A stretch of 64,000 nucleotides of DNA from the NCBI RefSeq assembly GCF_009866805.1, contig NZ_SIZW01000040.1:434001-498000 (forward strand). The letters run 5' to 3'. Every line of letters begins with the position of its first letter. Position 1 is the first letter of the stretch. Below the pieces are notes generated by a model, which was given only the letters and a program-made list of their open reading frames with translations, searched no databases and was not told the DNA's origin. Source of the DNA: Schauerella aestuarii (GTDB lineage: Bacteria > Pseudomonadota > Gammaproteobacteria > Burkholderiales > Burkholderiaceae_B). Below, piece by piece: positions 17,624-25,985 of the stretch. The translations under genes and the position numbers were made by a program.

Positions 17624-18400
17624 ATGATGGTGGATATGCAGGCCACAGCCACGTGGCTGGGCGAGCACGCGGTGATGGTGTCGGTTGGCACGCTGATTCT
17701 GGCCTGGGGGTTGACTGCCGGCCTCTGGCAGATCGGGGTGGGCGAAGGCGCCCGCGCGCGACGTCAGGTCGTCTACTGGGGCGCGGCAGGTGGCGCGGCG
17801 GCGCTCTTTGCGGCGCTGGCGTTTCTGGTCTCGCGCGACAGCAGCATCACGGCGTTCGACGATACGCTGGCAGCCACATTGCGCGTGGCCTTGCCGGGGG
17901 CAGTGCTGCAGATCGCTTCCGTGGTCACGCATTTGGGCGATCGCCAACTCCTGACCGTGATTGCGGTCGCGGTGGCGGCGCTGCTCTTGTGGCGTCGACA
18001 ATGGTGGTGGGCGGTGGCCTGGGTGGCCGCCACGGCAGGGGGCGGGGTGATCAATCGCGTCCTCAAGCTCACCTTCGAGCGCGTGCGGCCCGAATTCGTC
18101 CATACCTTGTCCGATGCCAGCGGGTGGAGTTTCCCCAGCGGTCACGCCTCGGCCGCGATGGCGATCTACGGCATGGGCGCCTATTTTGCGCTGCGGCGGG
18201 TTGCGCCGCCGCGCCGACTGGCCGTATTGCTGGCGGCCGCCACGCTGGTGGTGGTGGTAGGCATCACCCGGATCATGTTGCAAGTGCATTTCGCCAGCGA
18301 CGTGCTGGCCGGGTGGGCGATCACCTCAGTCTGGCTGGCGCTGTGCATTGCCGCCCTCGAGGCGATCGAACGTCGCGCCGTGGCAGCGCGGGCGCTTTAA
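17624..18400 (+). CDS. PAP2-family membrane phosphatase
   Basis: Integral membrane phosphatase of 258 residues with about six hydrophobic segments. The three PAP2 motifs are intact: Lys148 to Arg155-Pro156 (KLTFERVRP), PSGH at 171-174, and Arg216-His222-Asp226 (R-x5-H-x3-D). These enzymes release phosphate from phosphatidic acid, PGP or undecaprenyl pyrophosphate at the outer face of the inner membrane. ATG at 17624 is chosen because GAAGAGGT lies 9 bases upstream; a TTG six bases earlier is possible. It is the third gene of the lipid kinase run. Confidence 0.87.
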   Translation: MMVDMQATATWLGEHAVMVSVGTLILAWGLTAGLWQIGVGEGARARRQVVYWGAAGGAAALFAALAFLVSRDSSITAFDDTLAATLRVALPGAVLQIASVVTHLGDRQLLTVIAVAVAALLLWRRQWWWAVAWVAATAGGGVINRVLKLTFERVRPEFVHTLSDASGWSFPSGHASAAMAIYGMGAYFALRRVAPPRRLAVLLAAATLVVVVGITRIMLQVHFASDVLAGWAITSVWLALCIAALEAIERRAVAARAL

Positions 18401-18567
18401 GCGCGTACGGAATGGCCTGGCTCGGGGACGGCCATAGCATTCTGGCGAGACGATCTGGTTTAAATGAGCCGACTAAGCTTGAACGAAGCGAGCAAGCTCC
18501 TGCGCGACCGCCAAGCTTACTCTACACGTCGAGGCTCGCTCTCGACGCCCAGCCTCCAACGAGAGGG
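18401..18567. other. Convergent intergenic segment with one hairpin
   Basis: This is 167 bases between the PAP2 gene and the convergent thioesterase gene. It holds a 7-bp inverted repeat CGTCGAG/CTCGACG with a 7-base loop at 18527-18547 but no T-run. I see no coding sequence or RNA gene. Confidence 0.4.
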
Positions 18568-19062
18568 CTACCCGGCGGCGTTGCGATCCGGTAATGCCGG
18601 TACCGCCCACGTGCTGACGATATGCGCCACCGGCCCCTCTACGCCGTCCACATGCAAGGCGACTTCACCCATCGTGGATCGGCCGACCTTGAGCAGCCGC
18701 GCATGGGCATGCACATCGCGGGCCGGGCACTTTTGAAGAAAGTTGATGGTGAGCGTTGCCGTGACGGCGTGCGCCTGTCCGGTTGCGCCCACCACTGCGG
18801 CATAGAGCGCCACATCCGCCAATCCCATCAACATGGGACCTGCCACGATGTCGCCCAGGCGCCGATGCGCAGGCTGGGCGGGCAGCACGGCGTGCGCCGT
18901 ACCGTAGCCGATCTCGACGATCTCGATGCCCAGGCCGGTCGCAAAAGGATGGTCCCTTTCGAGGAGTGCACGAAAATCAGCGGTGGTCATGCAGGCCGAA
19001 GAAGACGCACCCAATGAGGCGGCGTGCTCGGGCGCGGCGCGCCCGGACGTTCGATCGGTCAT
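18568..19062 (-). CDS. PaaI-like hotdog-fold thioesterase
   Basis: Hotdog-fold protein of 164 residues. The core FATGLGIEIVEIGYGTAHAV leads into HRRLGDIVAGPMLMGLADVA, the PaaI-type helix segment (G-x-x-x-x-G-x-x-x-x-D), and then TLTINFLQ. It probably hydrolyses an acyl- or aryl-CoA. The start at 19062 is set by a very strong ribosome site (GGAGGAG about 7 bases upstream); an internal Met at 18990 is a weaker option. The first 40 residues (Ala/Ser-rich) are longer than usual. It stands alone on the minus strand, upstream of a large non-coding gap. Confidence 0.8.
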   Translation of the reverse strand: MTDRTSGRAAPEHAASLGASSSACMTTADFRALLERDHPFATGLGIEIVEIGYGTAHAVLPAQPAHRRLGDIVAGPMLMGLADVALYAAVVGATGQAHAVTATLTINFLQKCPARDVHAHARLLKVGRSTMGEVALHVDGVEGPVAHIVSTWAVPALPDRNAAG

Positions 19063-19617
19063 GACAGGTCTCCTCCGTTCTGGATGGTTGTGACCCCATT
19101 TTGCGTTGCATGATCGGTTTGGGCAATCTCGCGACGAGCGTGGGCAGATTCTGTCTACCGCCGGATGATGGGGGCGGCGCAGGGCGTCTACAAACCCCGA
19201 TTCAATCCAACCGATCCCTTCAGAGGCGATCGCAGCTAAGCCAAATACTTCGAAATGTTCGGCAAACCTTTGGAAGTGTTGAGCTATCTGCGTTTTGTAG
19301 CGGGTTGGCGACTTAAGAAAGGAGCGCGTGAAGCCCTGATGGGCTTGGTAAGAGTGATGCACAGCCGCAACACCGCTTTGCAGTCCAAGGGCCAAAAACC
19401 AAGGGTTTACCCTGACGAAAATGGCCCTAAAACCACACTCTGTTGTTAACTGCCAACACACTCCAACCCTTCTAAGCACCTTTCCGAGGGTAATCGTAGC
19501 CAGCCCCGCCGAATTTTGATGCAATAGCTACAACTTCCCTTCGCGGAGTTAGGGGGGCGGCAGATTTAACGTGTTGGATTGCTGCTCTTGTCACTCAAAT
19601 CAACGGAGATTTCTTAA
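19063..19617. other. 555-base non-coding stretch upstream of the porin
   Basis: No convincing gene was found. Base composition is visibly lower in GC than the flanks, with many A and T runs. It should hold the thioesterase promoter at its left end and the porin promoter and a long leader at its right end; CGGAGA about 10 bases before the porin ATG is the porin ribosome site. A nested stem-loop sits at 19388-19428. A 64-codon frame at 19255-19449 lacks a ribosome site and a recognisable product and is not called. Confidence 0.55.
19388..19428. repeat. Nested inverted repeat (two concentric stems)
   Basis: An outer stem AGGGCCA (19388-19394) pairs with TGGCCCT (19422-19428). Inside it AGGGT-TT-ACCCT (19402-19413) forms a second perfect stem. 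It lies about 190 bases upstream of the porin start and could be an mRNA leader structure, an operator or a small-RNA element. Confidence 0.45.
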
Positions 19618-20745
19618 ATGAAAAAGACTCTGATCGCTGCCGCCCTGCTCGCCGGTTTCGCCGGTGCTGCTCAGGCAGAAACCTCGGTCACCCTTTACGG
19701 TATCGTCGACCTCGGCGTGGGTTACCAAAAGATTAAGGGCGGTCCTGGCGATTTCGACGGTTCGAAATTCGGCCTGGTCAGCGGCAACCAAAACGGCTCG
19801 CGTTGGGGCCTGCGTGGTACGGAAGATCTGGGTGGCGGCACGCGTGCTGTGTTCACTCTGGAAAGCGGCTTCGAAGCCAACAACGGCCGTTCGGCTCAAG
19901 GCAGCCGCCTGTTCGGTCGTCAATCGACCGTTGGCTTGGCTAACGACGCCTGGGGTCAACTCGACTTCGGTCGCCAAACGAACATCGGCTCGAAGTACTT
20001 CGGTTCGATCGATCCGTTCGGCGCTGGCTTCGGTCAAGCGAACATCGGTGCTGGCTTCAGCGCACTGAACACCGTTCGTTACGACAACATGATTCAGTAC
20101 CAAACGCCTAGCTACAGCGGCTTCCAAGTCGGCGCTGGCTACTCGTTCAACACCGGCAGCGGCGCCACCAGCGCTGACAGCTTCCGCACGAACGAAAACC
20201 AACGTGCCATCACGGCTGGTATCCGTTACGCCAACGGCCCGTTGAACGTCGCTGCTTCGTACGACCAATTGAACCAAGTTAGCTCGTTGGATCAAGAAAA
20301 GGTTCGTTCGTGGAACGTCGGCGGTTCGTACGACTTCGAAATCGTCAAGCTGGCTTTGGCTTACGGCCAAACCCGCAACGGCATTTTCGGTGGCCAAGGC
20401 CTGTCGCCCTTCAGCTCGTCTGATTCGGCTGGCATCCCCGCAGCTTTCGGCGGTTCGTACCGCTCGACGGCTGGTGGCTTCCGCGCCAACTCGTGGATGG
20501 TCGGCGCTACGGCTCCGATCGGCGGCGCAAGCAAGCTGTTCGGTTCGTGGCAGCGTGTTGACCCCCGTGGCAACACGGAGTTGACCGGCGACGACGAAAA
20601 GATGAACATCTACTCGTTGGGCTACACCTACGACCTGTCGAAGCGCACGAACCTGTACACGTACGCTTCGTACTCGCAAGACTATGCTTTCGTAGATGGT
20701 CTGAAGAGCACGGTCGGTGTTGTCGGTGTCCGTCACCGCTTCTAA
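19618..20745 (+). CDS. Gram-negative general porin
   Basis: Outer-membrane trimeric porin of the Burkholderiales type, 375 residues. A classic signal peptide (MKKTLIAAALLAGFAGAAQA) is followed by ETSVTLYGIVDLGVGYQ, the first strand. NQNGSRWGLRGTEDLG and LFGRQSTVGL are family landmarks, and the protein ends in the outer-membrane C-terminal Phe (GVRHRF). Codon use is strongly biased (GGT, CGT, AAC, TTC), as expected for an abundant protein. It has its own terminator (20841-20869). In Bordetella a porin gene is also found just before nuoA, so this arrangement appears conserved. Confidence 0.95.
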   Translation: MKKTLIAAALLAGFAGAAQAETSVTLYGIVDLGVGYQKIKGGPGDFDGSKFGLVSGNQNGSRWGLRGTEDLGGGTRAVFTLESGFEANNGRSAQGSRLFGRQSTVGLANDAWGQLDFGRQTNIGSKYFGSIDPFGAGFGQANIGAGFSALNTVRYDNMIQYQTPSYSGFQVGAGYSFNTGSGATSADSFRTNENQRAITAGIRYANGPLNVAASYDQLNQVSSLDQEKVRSWNVGGSYDFEIVKLALAYGQTRNGIFGGQGLSPFSSSDSAGIPAAFGGSYRSTAGGFRANSWMVGATAPIGGASKLFGSWQRVDPRGNTELTGDDEKMNIYSLGYTYDLSKRTNLYTYASYSQDYAFVDGLKSTVGVVGVRHRF

Positions 20746-20782
20746 TCGACTTTCGGTCAGCGCAAGCTGATCGAGATCGAAA

Positions 20783-20837
20783 CCCGTCGGCGCGAGCCGG
20801 CGGGCATAAAGCTCGACAAGACGGGTTCGGCCCGTCT
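20783..20837 (+). other. Two hairpins in the porin 3' UTR
   Basis: A 9-bp stem CCCGTCGGC/GCCGGCGGG (one GU pair) closes on a GCGA tetraloop at 20783-20804. A second stem AGACGGG/CCCGTCT with a TTCGG loop is at 20819-20837. Neither has a T-run. With the terminator that follows they may stabilise the porin mRNA against 3' decay. Confidence 0.45.
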
Positions 20838-20840
20838 ATC

Positions 20841-20869
20841 AAGGTCACTCTTAGGGGTGGCCTTTTTTA
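20841..20869 (+). terminator. Intrinsic terminator of the porin gene
   Basis: An 8-bp stem AAGGTCAC/GTGGCCTT (one GU pair) with an 8-base loop is followed directly by a T-run ending TTTTTTATT. It lies about 95 bases after the porin stop. Confidence 0.8.
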
Positions 20870-21203
20870 TTGTCCGAACGAAATAGTCCGTCGCGCTGCA
20901 ACAACAGTGGCGGTGCGGGTGCGGCGCGTGCTGACGCCAGTGTTCATGCGGCTTGTGGCCTGAATAGGGGGGTTATCGACCCTGTAGTCCAAGGCTATTA
21001 GGTTCAGTCGCGAGTTAGCATGAAATGCTACAATCTTGAGGTTTGTGCAGGTTGGCCTTGATGTGTGCCGCGAGTGATTCATCCGCGGAACCCGTTGAAG
21101 CCGCCCGGTTGCCGGGCGTTGCATTCATTGCGGCGCAGCATCCCTCGCACAATCGCGCTATCCCGCTTACCGCACCCTTTTTAGCCCCGAGCGAAAGAAA
21201 CAC
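20870..21203 (+). promoter_or_regulatory. Promoter and leader region of the nuo operon
   Basis: This 334-base gap has no gene. An extended -10 element TGCTACAAT is at 21026-21034, about 170 bases upstream of nuoA. The perfect inverted repeat TAGCAT-GAA-ATGCTA (21016-21030) overlaps it and is a possible operator. GC-rich leader sequence with a GCCCGG/CCGGGC repeat near 21102-21118 follows. No convincing -35 box is seen, which is usual with extended -10 promoters. Confidence 0.5.
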
Positions 21204-21575
21204 ATGCCCGCGCTGACCAATTTGCAAGAATACTTCCCGGTACTTCTATTCATCGCTGTCGCTACCGCGATCGGATTTGCACTGTTAGGCGCCGGCACGT
21301 TGCTGGGCCCCCGCAATCCCTATCCCCAAAAGCTGTCGCCCTATGAGTGCGGCTTCGAGGCATTCGGCGATTCGCGTATGAAATTCGACGTGCGTTATTA
21401 CCTCGTCGCGATTCTTTTTATCCTGTTCGATCTCGAAATCGCCTTTCTGTTCCCCTGGGCGATCGCTAACAAGCAGATCGGATTGGTCGGATTCTGGACG
21501 GTCATTGTCTTCCTGACCATTCTCACCGTCGGATTCGTTTATGAGTGGAAGAAGGGCGCGTTGGATTGGGAGTAA
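21204..21575 (+). CDS. nuoA: NADH-quinone oxidoreductase subunit A
   Basis: Membrane subunit of respiratory complex I, 123 residues with three transmembrane helices. The conserved loop [20 protein letters not shown] contains the mobile ND3-type cysteine, and [20 protein letters not shown] is diagnostic. It is the first gene of the nuo operon. The ATG at 21204 is chosen; GAAAG about 8 bases upstream is a fair ribosome site. Confidence 0.97.
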   Translation: MPALTNLQEYFPVLLFIAVATAIGFALLGAGTLLGPRNPYPQKLSPYECGFEAFGDSRMKFDVRYYLVAILFILFDLEIAFLFPWAIANKQIGLVGFWTVIVFLTILTVGFVYEWKKGALDWE

Positions 21576-21620
21576 TCCCACGATTCGCATCATTCCCCTC
21601 ACACGCTAGCAGAGACGAAC

Positions 21621-22097
21621 ATGGCTATTGACGGCATTCTCAAGCAAGGCTTCATCACCACCAGTGCGGATAAGTTCCTGAACTGGGCCAAGACGGGCTC
21701 GATGTGGCCCATGACCTTCGGTCTGGCCTGTTGCGCCGTGGAGATGATGCACGCAGGCGCAGCGCGCTACGACCTGGATCAGTTCGGCATCATCTTTCGC
21801 CCCAGCCCCCGCCAGTCCGATCTGATGATCGTGGCCGGCACGTTGTGCAACAAGATGGCGCCCGCGCTGCGCAAGGTTTACGACCAAATGCCCGAACCGC
21901 GTTGGGTCGTGTCGATGGGCTCCTGTGCAAACGGGGGCGGTTACTACCACTACTCCTACTCGGTGGTGCGCGGTTGCGATCGGATCGTGCCCGTGGACGT
22001 TTATGTTCCGGGTTGTCCGCCGACGGCCGAAGCGTTGGTGTACGGACTGCTGCAAATGCAGAACAAGATCCGTCTGACCAACACCATCGCCCGCTGA
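21621..22097 (+). CDS. nuoB: NADH-quinone oxidoreductase subunit B
   Basis: Peripheral-arm subunit of 158 residues that holds iron-sulfur cluster N2, the electron donor to quinone. The tandem Cys37-Cys38 (ACCAVEMM), Cys102 (GSCANGGG) and Cys132 (VPGCPPTAE) are the four ligands. It follows nuoA by 45 bases. Confidence 0.97.
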   Translation: MAIDGILKQGFITTSADKFLNWAKTGSMWPMTFGLACCAVEMMHAGAARYDLDQFGIIFRPSPRQSDLMIVAGTLCNKMAPALRKVYDQMPEPRWVVSMGSCANGGGYYHYSYSVVRGCDRIVPVDVYVPGCPPTAEALVYGLLQMQNKIRLTNTIAR

Positions 22098-22173
22098 GCC
22101 TGTGACGCCCGAGCGCGATGCGCTCGAGCGACCCGGCCGCGGCCAGTATCGGTACCTACTTGCGTTCATAAAG

Positions 22174-22797
22174 ATGACCAGGCTCGAAACACTCAAGACC
22201 AATCTGATCGGCATTTTCGGCGAAGACGCCGCCTTGACCGAAGCACTCGGCGAACTCACGCTCGAAGTGCCGGCCGAGCAATGGCTATCGGTGTGCAACC
22301 GCTTGCGCGACGACGCCGGCTTGCGCTTCGAAACCTGTGTCGACCTCTGTGGGGTCGATTACCTCACCTGGGGCAACGGCACGCGCGAGACGCCCGATGC
22401 GCGTGGCTCCGCGTTGCACAGCAGCCGCTTCGCCGTCGTCATCCACTTGCTGTCGATTACCCACAACTGGCGCCTGCGCGTGCGTACCTGGGCCGCCAAC
22501 GAAGATTTTCCGGTGGTGCCCTCGTTGATGGACTGCTGGCCGGCCGTAGGCTGGTTCGAGCGCGAAGCGTTCGACCTGTACGGCATCGTCTTTGAAGGCC
22601 ATCCCGACTTGCGCCGCATCCTCACCGATTACGGTTTCATCGGACATCCGTTCCGCAAAGACTTCCCCTTGTCGGGCACGGTCGAAATGCGCTACGACCC
22701 CGAGCAGCAACGCGTGATCTATCAGCCGGTCACCATCGTCCCGCGTGAAGTCACGCCGCGCGTCGTGCGCGAAGACAGCTACGGGGCAGGACGTTAA
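22174..22797 (+). CDS. nuoC: NADH-quinone oxidoreductase subunit C
   Basis: Connecting-arm subunit of 207 residues, part of the quinone-site module with NuoB and NuoD. The family motif [12 protein letters not shown]-type appears as [22 protein letters not shown] split across residues about 125-148. [12 protein letters not shown] follows. The ATG at 22174 ([10 protein letters not shown]) gives family length; a GTG at 22102 would add 24 atypical residues, but the 76-base gap and weak ribosome site leave the start slightly uncertain. Confidence 0.94.
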   Translation: MTRLETLKTNLIGIFGEDAALTEALGELTLEVPAEQWLSVCNRLRDDAGLRFETCVDLCGVDYLTWGNGTRETPDARGSALHSSRFAVVIHLLSITHNWRLRVRTWAANEDFPVVPSLMDCWPAVGWFEREAFDLYGIVFEGHPDLRRILTDYGFIGHPFRKDFPLSGTVEMRYDPEQQRVIYQPVTIVPREVTPRVVREDSYGAGR

Positions 22798-22799
22798 TC

Positions 22800-24059
22800 A
22801 TGGCAGAAATCAAGAACTACACCCTCAACTTCGGCCCGCAGCATCCGGCGGCACACGGCGTATTGCGCCTCGTGCTCGAACTGGACGGCGAAGTGATCCA
22901 GCGCGCCGACCCGCACATCGGCCTGTTGCATCGTGCCACCGAGAAGCTCGCCGAGCACAAGACGTTCATCCAGGCGCTGCCTTACATGGATCGTCTCGAC
23001 TACGTGTCGATGATGTGCAATGAGCACGCCTATGTGATGGCGGTCGAGAAACTGTTGGGTGTGGAGCCGCCGTTGCGCGCCCAGTACATCCGAGTGATGT
23101 TCGACGAAATCACCCGCTTGCTCAATCACTTGATGTCGTTGGGTTCGCACGCGCTCGACGTGGGCGCGATGGCGGTGTTTCTGTATGCCTTCCGCGAGCG
23201 CGAAGATCTGATGGACTGCTATGAGGCCGTGTCGGGTGCGCGCATGCACGCCGCCTACTATCGGCCCGGTGGCGTCTACCGCGATCTGCCCGATGTGATG
23301 CCGCAGTACGCCGACGCCAGCAGCAAGCTGCGCAGCAAGAAAGATTTTCATGAGATGAACGATGCGCGCTCCGGCTCGCTGCTCGACTTCATCGAAGACT
23401 TCACCAATCGCTTCCCGGCGTGCGTGGACGAGTACGAAACCCTGCTCACCGATAACCGGATCTGGAAGCAGCGTCTGGTGGGTATCGGCGTGGTCAGCCC
23501 TGAGCGTGCGATGGCCTTGGGCTTCACCGGCCCGATGCTGCGTGGCTCGGGTGTGGCCTGGGATCTGCGCAAGACGCAGCCCTACGAAGTGTATGACTTG
23601 CTCGACTTCGACATTCCTGTCGGCGTGAACGGCGACTGCTATGACCGTTATCTCGTGCGTATCGCCGAGATGCGCGAGAGCAATCGCATCATCCGTCAGT
23701 GTGTGGAATGGCTGCGCAACAACGACGGCCCGGTGATGATCGACAACCACAAGGTTGCACCGCCGGCGCGCGCCAATATGAAGACGAACATGGAAGAGCT
23801 GATCCACCACTTCAAGCTCTTTACCGAAGGCTTCCACGTTCCGCCCGGCGAGGCCTATGCCTCGGTCGAGCACCCCAAGGGCGAATTCGGCATCTACATG
23901 GTGTCCGATGGCGCCAACAAGCCGTATCGCCTGAAGATCCGCGCGCCCGGCTTCCCGCATCTGCAGGCCTTGGACGAAATGTCGCGCGGTCACATGATCG
24001 CCGACGCCGTCACCATCATCGGCACGCAAGACATCGTTTTCGGCGAGATCGATCGATGA
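22800..24059 (+). CDS. nuoD: NADH-quinone oxidoreductase subunit D
   Basis: The 49-kDa-type subunit, 419 residues, lining the quinone cavity. It opens with [21 protein letters not shown], here seen from residue 10, carrying the conserved His of the quinone head-group site. [12 protein letters not shown] and a C-terminal DIVFGEIDR follow. It starts 2 bases after nuoC stops. Confidence 0.97.
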   Translation: MAEIKNYTLNFGPQHPAAHGVLRLVLELDGEVIQRADPHIGLLHRATEKLAEHKTFIQALPYMDRLDYVSMMCNEHAYVMAVEKLLGVEPPLRAQYIRVMFDEITRLLNHLMSLGSHALDVGAMAVFLYAFREREDLMDCYEAVSGARMHAAYYRPGGVYRDLPDVMPQYADASSKLRSKKDFHEMNDARSGSLLDFIEDFTNRFPACVDEYETLLTDNRIWKQRLVGIGVVSPERAMALGFTGPMLRGSGVAWDLRKTQPYEVYDLLDFDIPVGVNGDCYDRYLVRIAEMRESNRIIRQCVEWLRNNDGPVMIDNHKVAPPARANMKTNMEELIHHFKLFTEGFHVPPGEAYASVEHPKGEFGIYMVSDGANKPYRLKIRAPGFPHLQALDEMSRGHMIADAVTIIGTQDIVFGEIDR

Positions 24060-24097
24060 ACATCGTGTTGTTGCTTGCGATCGCGCAGATCGCATAA
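24056..24097 (+). CDS. Possible 13-residue micro-ORF between nuoD and nuoE
   Basis: An ATG overlapping the nuoD stop codon (ATGA) opens a frame for [13 protein letters not shown] and ends in TAA 14 bases before nuoE. It is a hydrophobic 13-mer. It could be a coupling leader that carries ribosomes from nuoD to nuoE, or a chance frame. No homologue can be judged at this length. Confidence 0.25.
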   Translation: MNIVLLLAIAQIA

Positions 24098-24111
24098 CCC
24101 GGATTCGAATC

Positions 24112-24606
24112 ATGTTGCTTTCCGAACAGGCCTATCAAAAGATCGATCGCGAACTCGCAAAGTTCCCGGACGATCAGAAGCAATCCGCCATCATGGCGTC
24201 CCTGGCGATCGCCCAGGAAGAGAAGGGCTGGTTGCCCACCGACGTCATGGAAGACGTGGCCAACTACCTGCAAGTGCCGCCGATTGCGGTGCAGGAAGTC
24301 GCCACGTTCTACAACATGTTCGACGTGCGTCCCGTGGGACGTCACAAGATCGCGGTGTGCACCAATCTGCCCTGTGCCTTGCGCGACGGCGATCGCGCCG
24401 GCGAATTTCTGAAGCAGAAGCTGGGTGTGGGCTATCGCGAAACCACGGCCGACGGCCAGTTCACGCTGGTCGAAGGCGAATGCATGGGCGCCTGCGGCGA
24501 CTCGCCGGTGGTCATCGTCAACAACAAGCACATGTGCGTGCAGATGTCCGACGAGCGGCTCGATGCCCTGGTCGAAGGATTGAAGACGCAAGGAGAATCG
24601 GCATGA
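24112..24606 (+). CDS. nuoE: NADH-quinone oxidoreductase subunit E
   Basis: The 24-kDa-type subunit of the NADH dehydrogenase module, 164 residues. Its thioredoxin-like domain binds the [2Fe-2S] cluster N1a through Cys83, Cys88, Cys124 and Cys128 (CTNLPC and CMGAC). EVATFYNMF is diagnostic. Its stop overlaps the nuoF start as ATGA. Confidence 0.97.
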   Translation: MLLSEQAYQKIDRELAKFPDDQKQSAIMASLAIAQEEKGWLPTDVMEDVANYLQVPPIAVQEVATFYNMFDVRPVGRHKIAVCTNLPCALRDGDRAGEFLKQKLGVGYRETTADGQFTLVEGECMGACGDSPVVIVNNKHMCVQMSDERLDALVEGLKTQGESA

Positions 24607-25970
24607 ACGCGCCGGGTCTGTACCAGCAGTTTTCGCAAGGGTTGGATCCCAACCCGATGAACGATCTGTCCAAATCGATGGTGCTGCATGGCCGCCACAT
24701 CGAGCCGCAGATCGTGGCCGGTCTCGACGGCAACAACTGGGGGCTGCAGGATTACGTCGCCCGTGGCGGCTACGAAGCCTTGCGCAAGATTCTCACCACG
24801 GGCATGAAGCCCGAGGATGTGATCGCCGAGGTGAAGGCCTCCGGCTTGCGCGGTCGAGGCGGCGCCGGTTTTCCCACCGGCTTGAAGTGGAGCTTCATGC
24901 CGCGCGCGTTCCCCGGTCAAAAGTATCTGGTCTGCAATTCGGATGAAGGCGAGCCGGGTACGTTCAAGGATCGCGACATCCTGCGCTTCAATCCGCATAT
25001 CGTGATCGAAGGCATGGCCATTGCCGCGTTCGCGATGGGCATCAGCGTGGGCTACAACTACATTCACGGCGAAATCTTCGAGGTCTACGACCGTTTCGAA
25101 GCGGCGCTCGAAGAGGCGCGCCGCGCCGGCTTCCTGGGCGACAAGATTCTCGGCTCGGAATTCAGCTTCCAGTTGCACGCGTTCCACGGTTACGGTGCCT
25201 ACATCTGTGGCGAAGAAACCGCACTGCTGGAATCGCTCGAGGGCAAGAAAGGCCAGCCGCGCTTCAAGCCGCCGTTCCCGGCGAGCTTCGGCCTTTACGG
25301 CAAGCCCACCACGATCAACAACACCGAAACATTCGCGGCCGTGCCGTGGATCATTCGCAATAGCGGCGCGCAGTACCTTGAAGTGGGCAAGCCCAACAAC
25401 GGCGGTACGAAGCTGTTCTCCATTTCCGGCGACGTCGAGTTGCCCGGTAATTACGAGATTCCGATGGGCACGCCGTTCTCCAAGCTCCTCGAGCTGGCGG
25501 GCGGCATGCGCGGCGGACGCAAGCTCAAGGCGGTGATTCCCGGCGGTTCGAGTGCCCCGGTGTTGCCGGCCGACATCATGATGGACACAACGATGGACTA
25601 CGATTCCATCGCCAAATCCGGATCGATGCTGGGTTCGGGCGCGGTCATCGTCATGGACGAGACGCGTTGCATGGTCAAGTCGCTGATGCGCTTGTCCTAT
25701 TTCTACTTTGAAGAGAGCTGCGGTCAGTGCACGCCGTGCCGCGAAGGCACCGGCTGGCTCTACCGTATGGTGCACCGGATCGAGAACGGTCAAGGGCGCC
25801 CGGAAGACCTCGACATGCTGGACACCGTCGCCGGCAACATCATGGGCCGTACGATTTGCGCCCTGGGTGATGCCGCCGCGATGCCGGTACGAGGCTTTCT
25901 CAAGCATTTTCGCGACGAATTCGCGCACCACGTGGAGCACAAGCGCTGCGTGGTTCCGCAATATCTGTAA
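24603..25970 (+). CDS. nuoF: NADH-quinone oxidoreductase subunit F (NADH/FMN binding)
   Basis: The 51-kDa-type subunit, 455 residues, where NADH reduces FMN. The nucleotide glycine motif [10 protein letters not shown] is at 84-93. Cluster N3 ligands are Cys373, Cys376, Cys379 and Cys419 ([11 protein letters not shown] and TICALGD). The start ATG at 24603 overlaps the nuoE stop; a long open frame upstream of it lies over nuoE and is a shadow. Confidence 0.97.
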   Translation: MNAPGLYQQFSQGLDPNPMNDLSKSMVLHGRHIEPQIVAGLDGNNWGLQDYVARGGYEALRKILTTGMKPEDVIAEVKASGLRGRGGAGFPTGLKWSFMPRAFPGQKYLVCNSDEGEPGTFKDRDILRFNPHIVIEGMAIAAFAMGISVGYNYIHGEIFEVYDRFEAALEEARRAGFLGDKILGSEFSFQLHAFHGYGAYICGEETALLESLEGKKGQPRFKPPFPASFGLYGKPTTINNTETFAAVPWIIRNSGAQYLEVGKPNNGGTKLFSISGDVELPGNYEIPMGTPFSKLLELAGGMRGGRKLKAVIPGGSSAPVLPADIMMDTTMDYDSIAKSGSMLGSGAVIVMDETRCMVKSLMRLSYFYFEESCGQCTPCREGTGWLYRMVHRIENGQGRPEDLDMLDTVAGNIMGRTICALGDAAAMPVRGFLKHFRDEFAHHVEHKRCVVPQYL

Positions 25971-25985
25971 GTTTCAGGAATAGCA

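Noticed and set aside
18527-18547. Possible tRNA or terminator in the PAP2-thioesterase gap
   Set aside because: Only one 7-bp hairpin, no cloverleaf arms and no T-run.
19255-19449. 64-codon plus-strand frame upstream of the porin
   Set aside because: No ribosome site, no recognisable family, located in a likely regulatory gap.
19063-19524. N-terminal extension of the thioesterase frame to 19524
   Set aside because: The residues before 19062 look unlike a protein and the GGAGGAG ribosome site just upstream of 19062 defines the start.
22794-24113. 439-codon minus-strand frame across nuoD
   Set aside because: Shadow of nuoD; product is His/Val-rich and unlike any family I know.
24075-24602. 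Extension of nuoF to a 631-residue protein
   Set aside because: The added part overlaps nuoE in another frame and is not NuoF-like; ATG 24603 with ATGA overlap is the family-consistent start.
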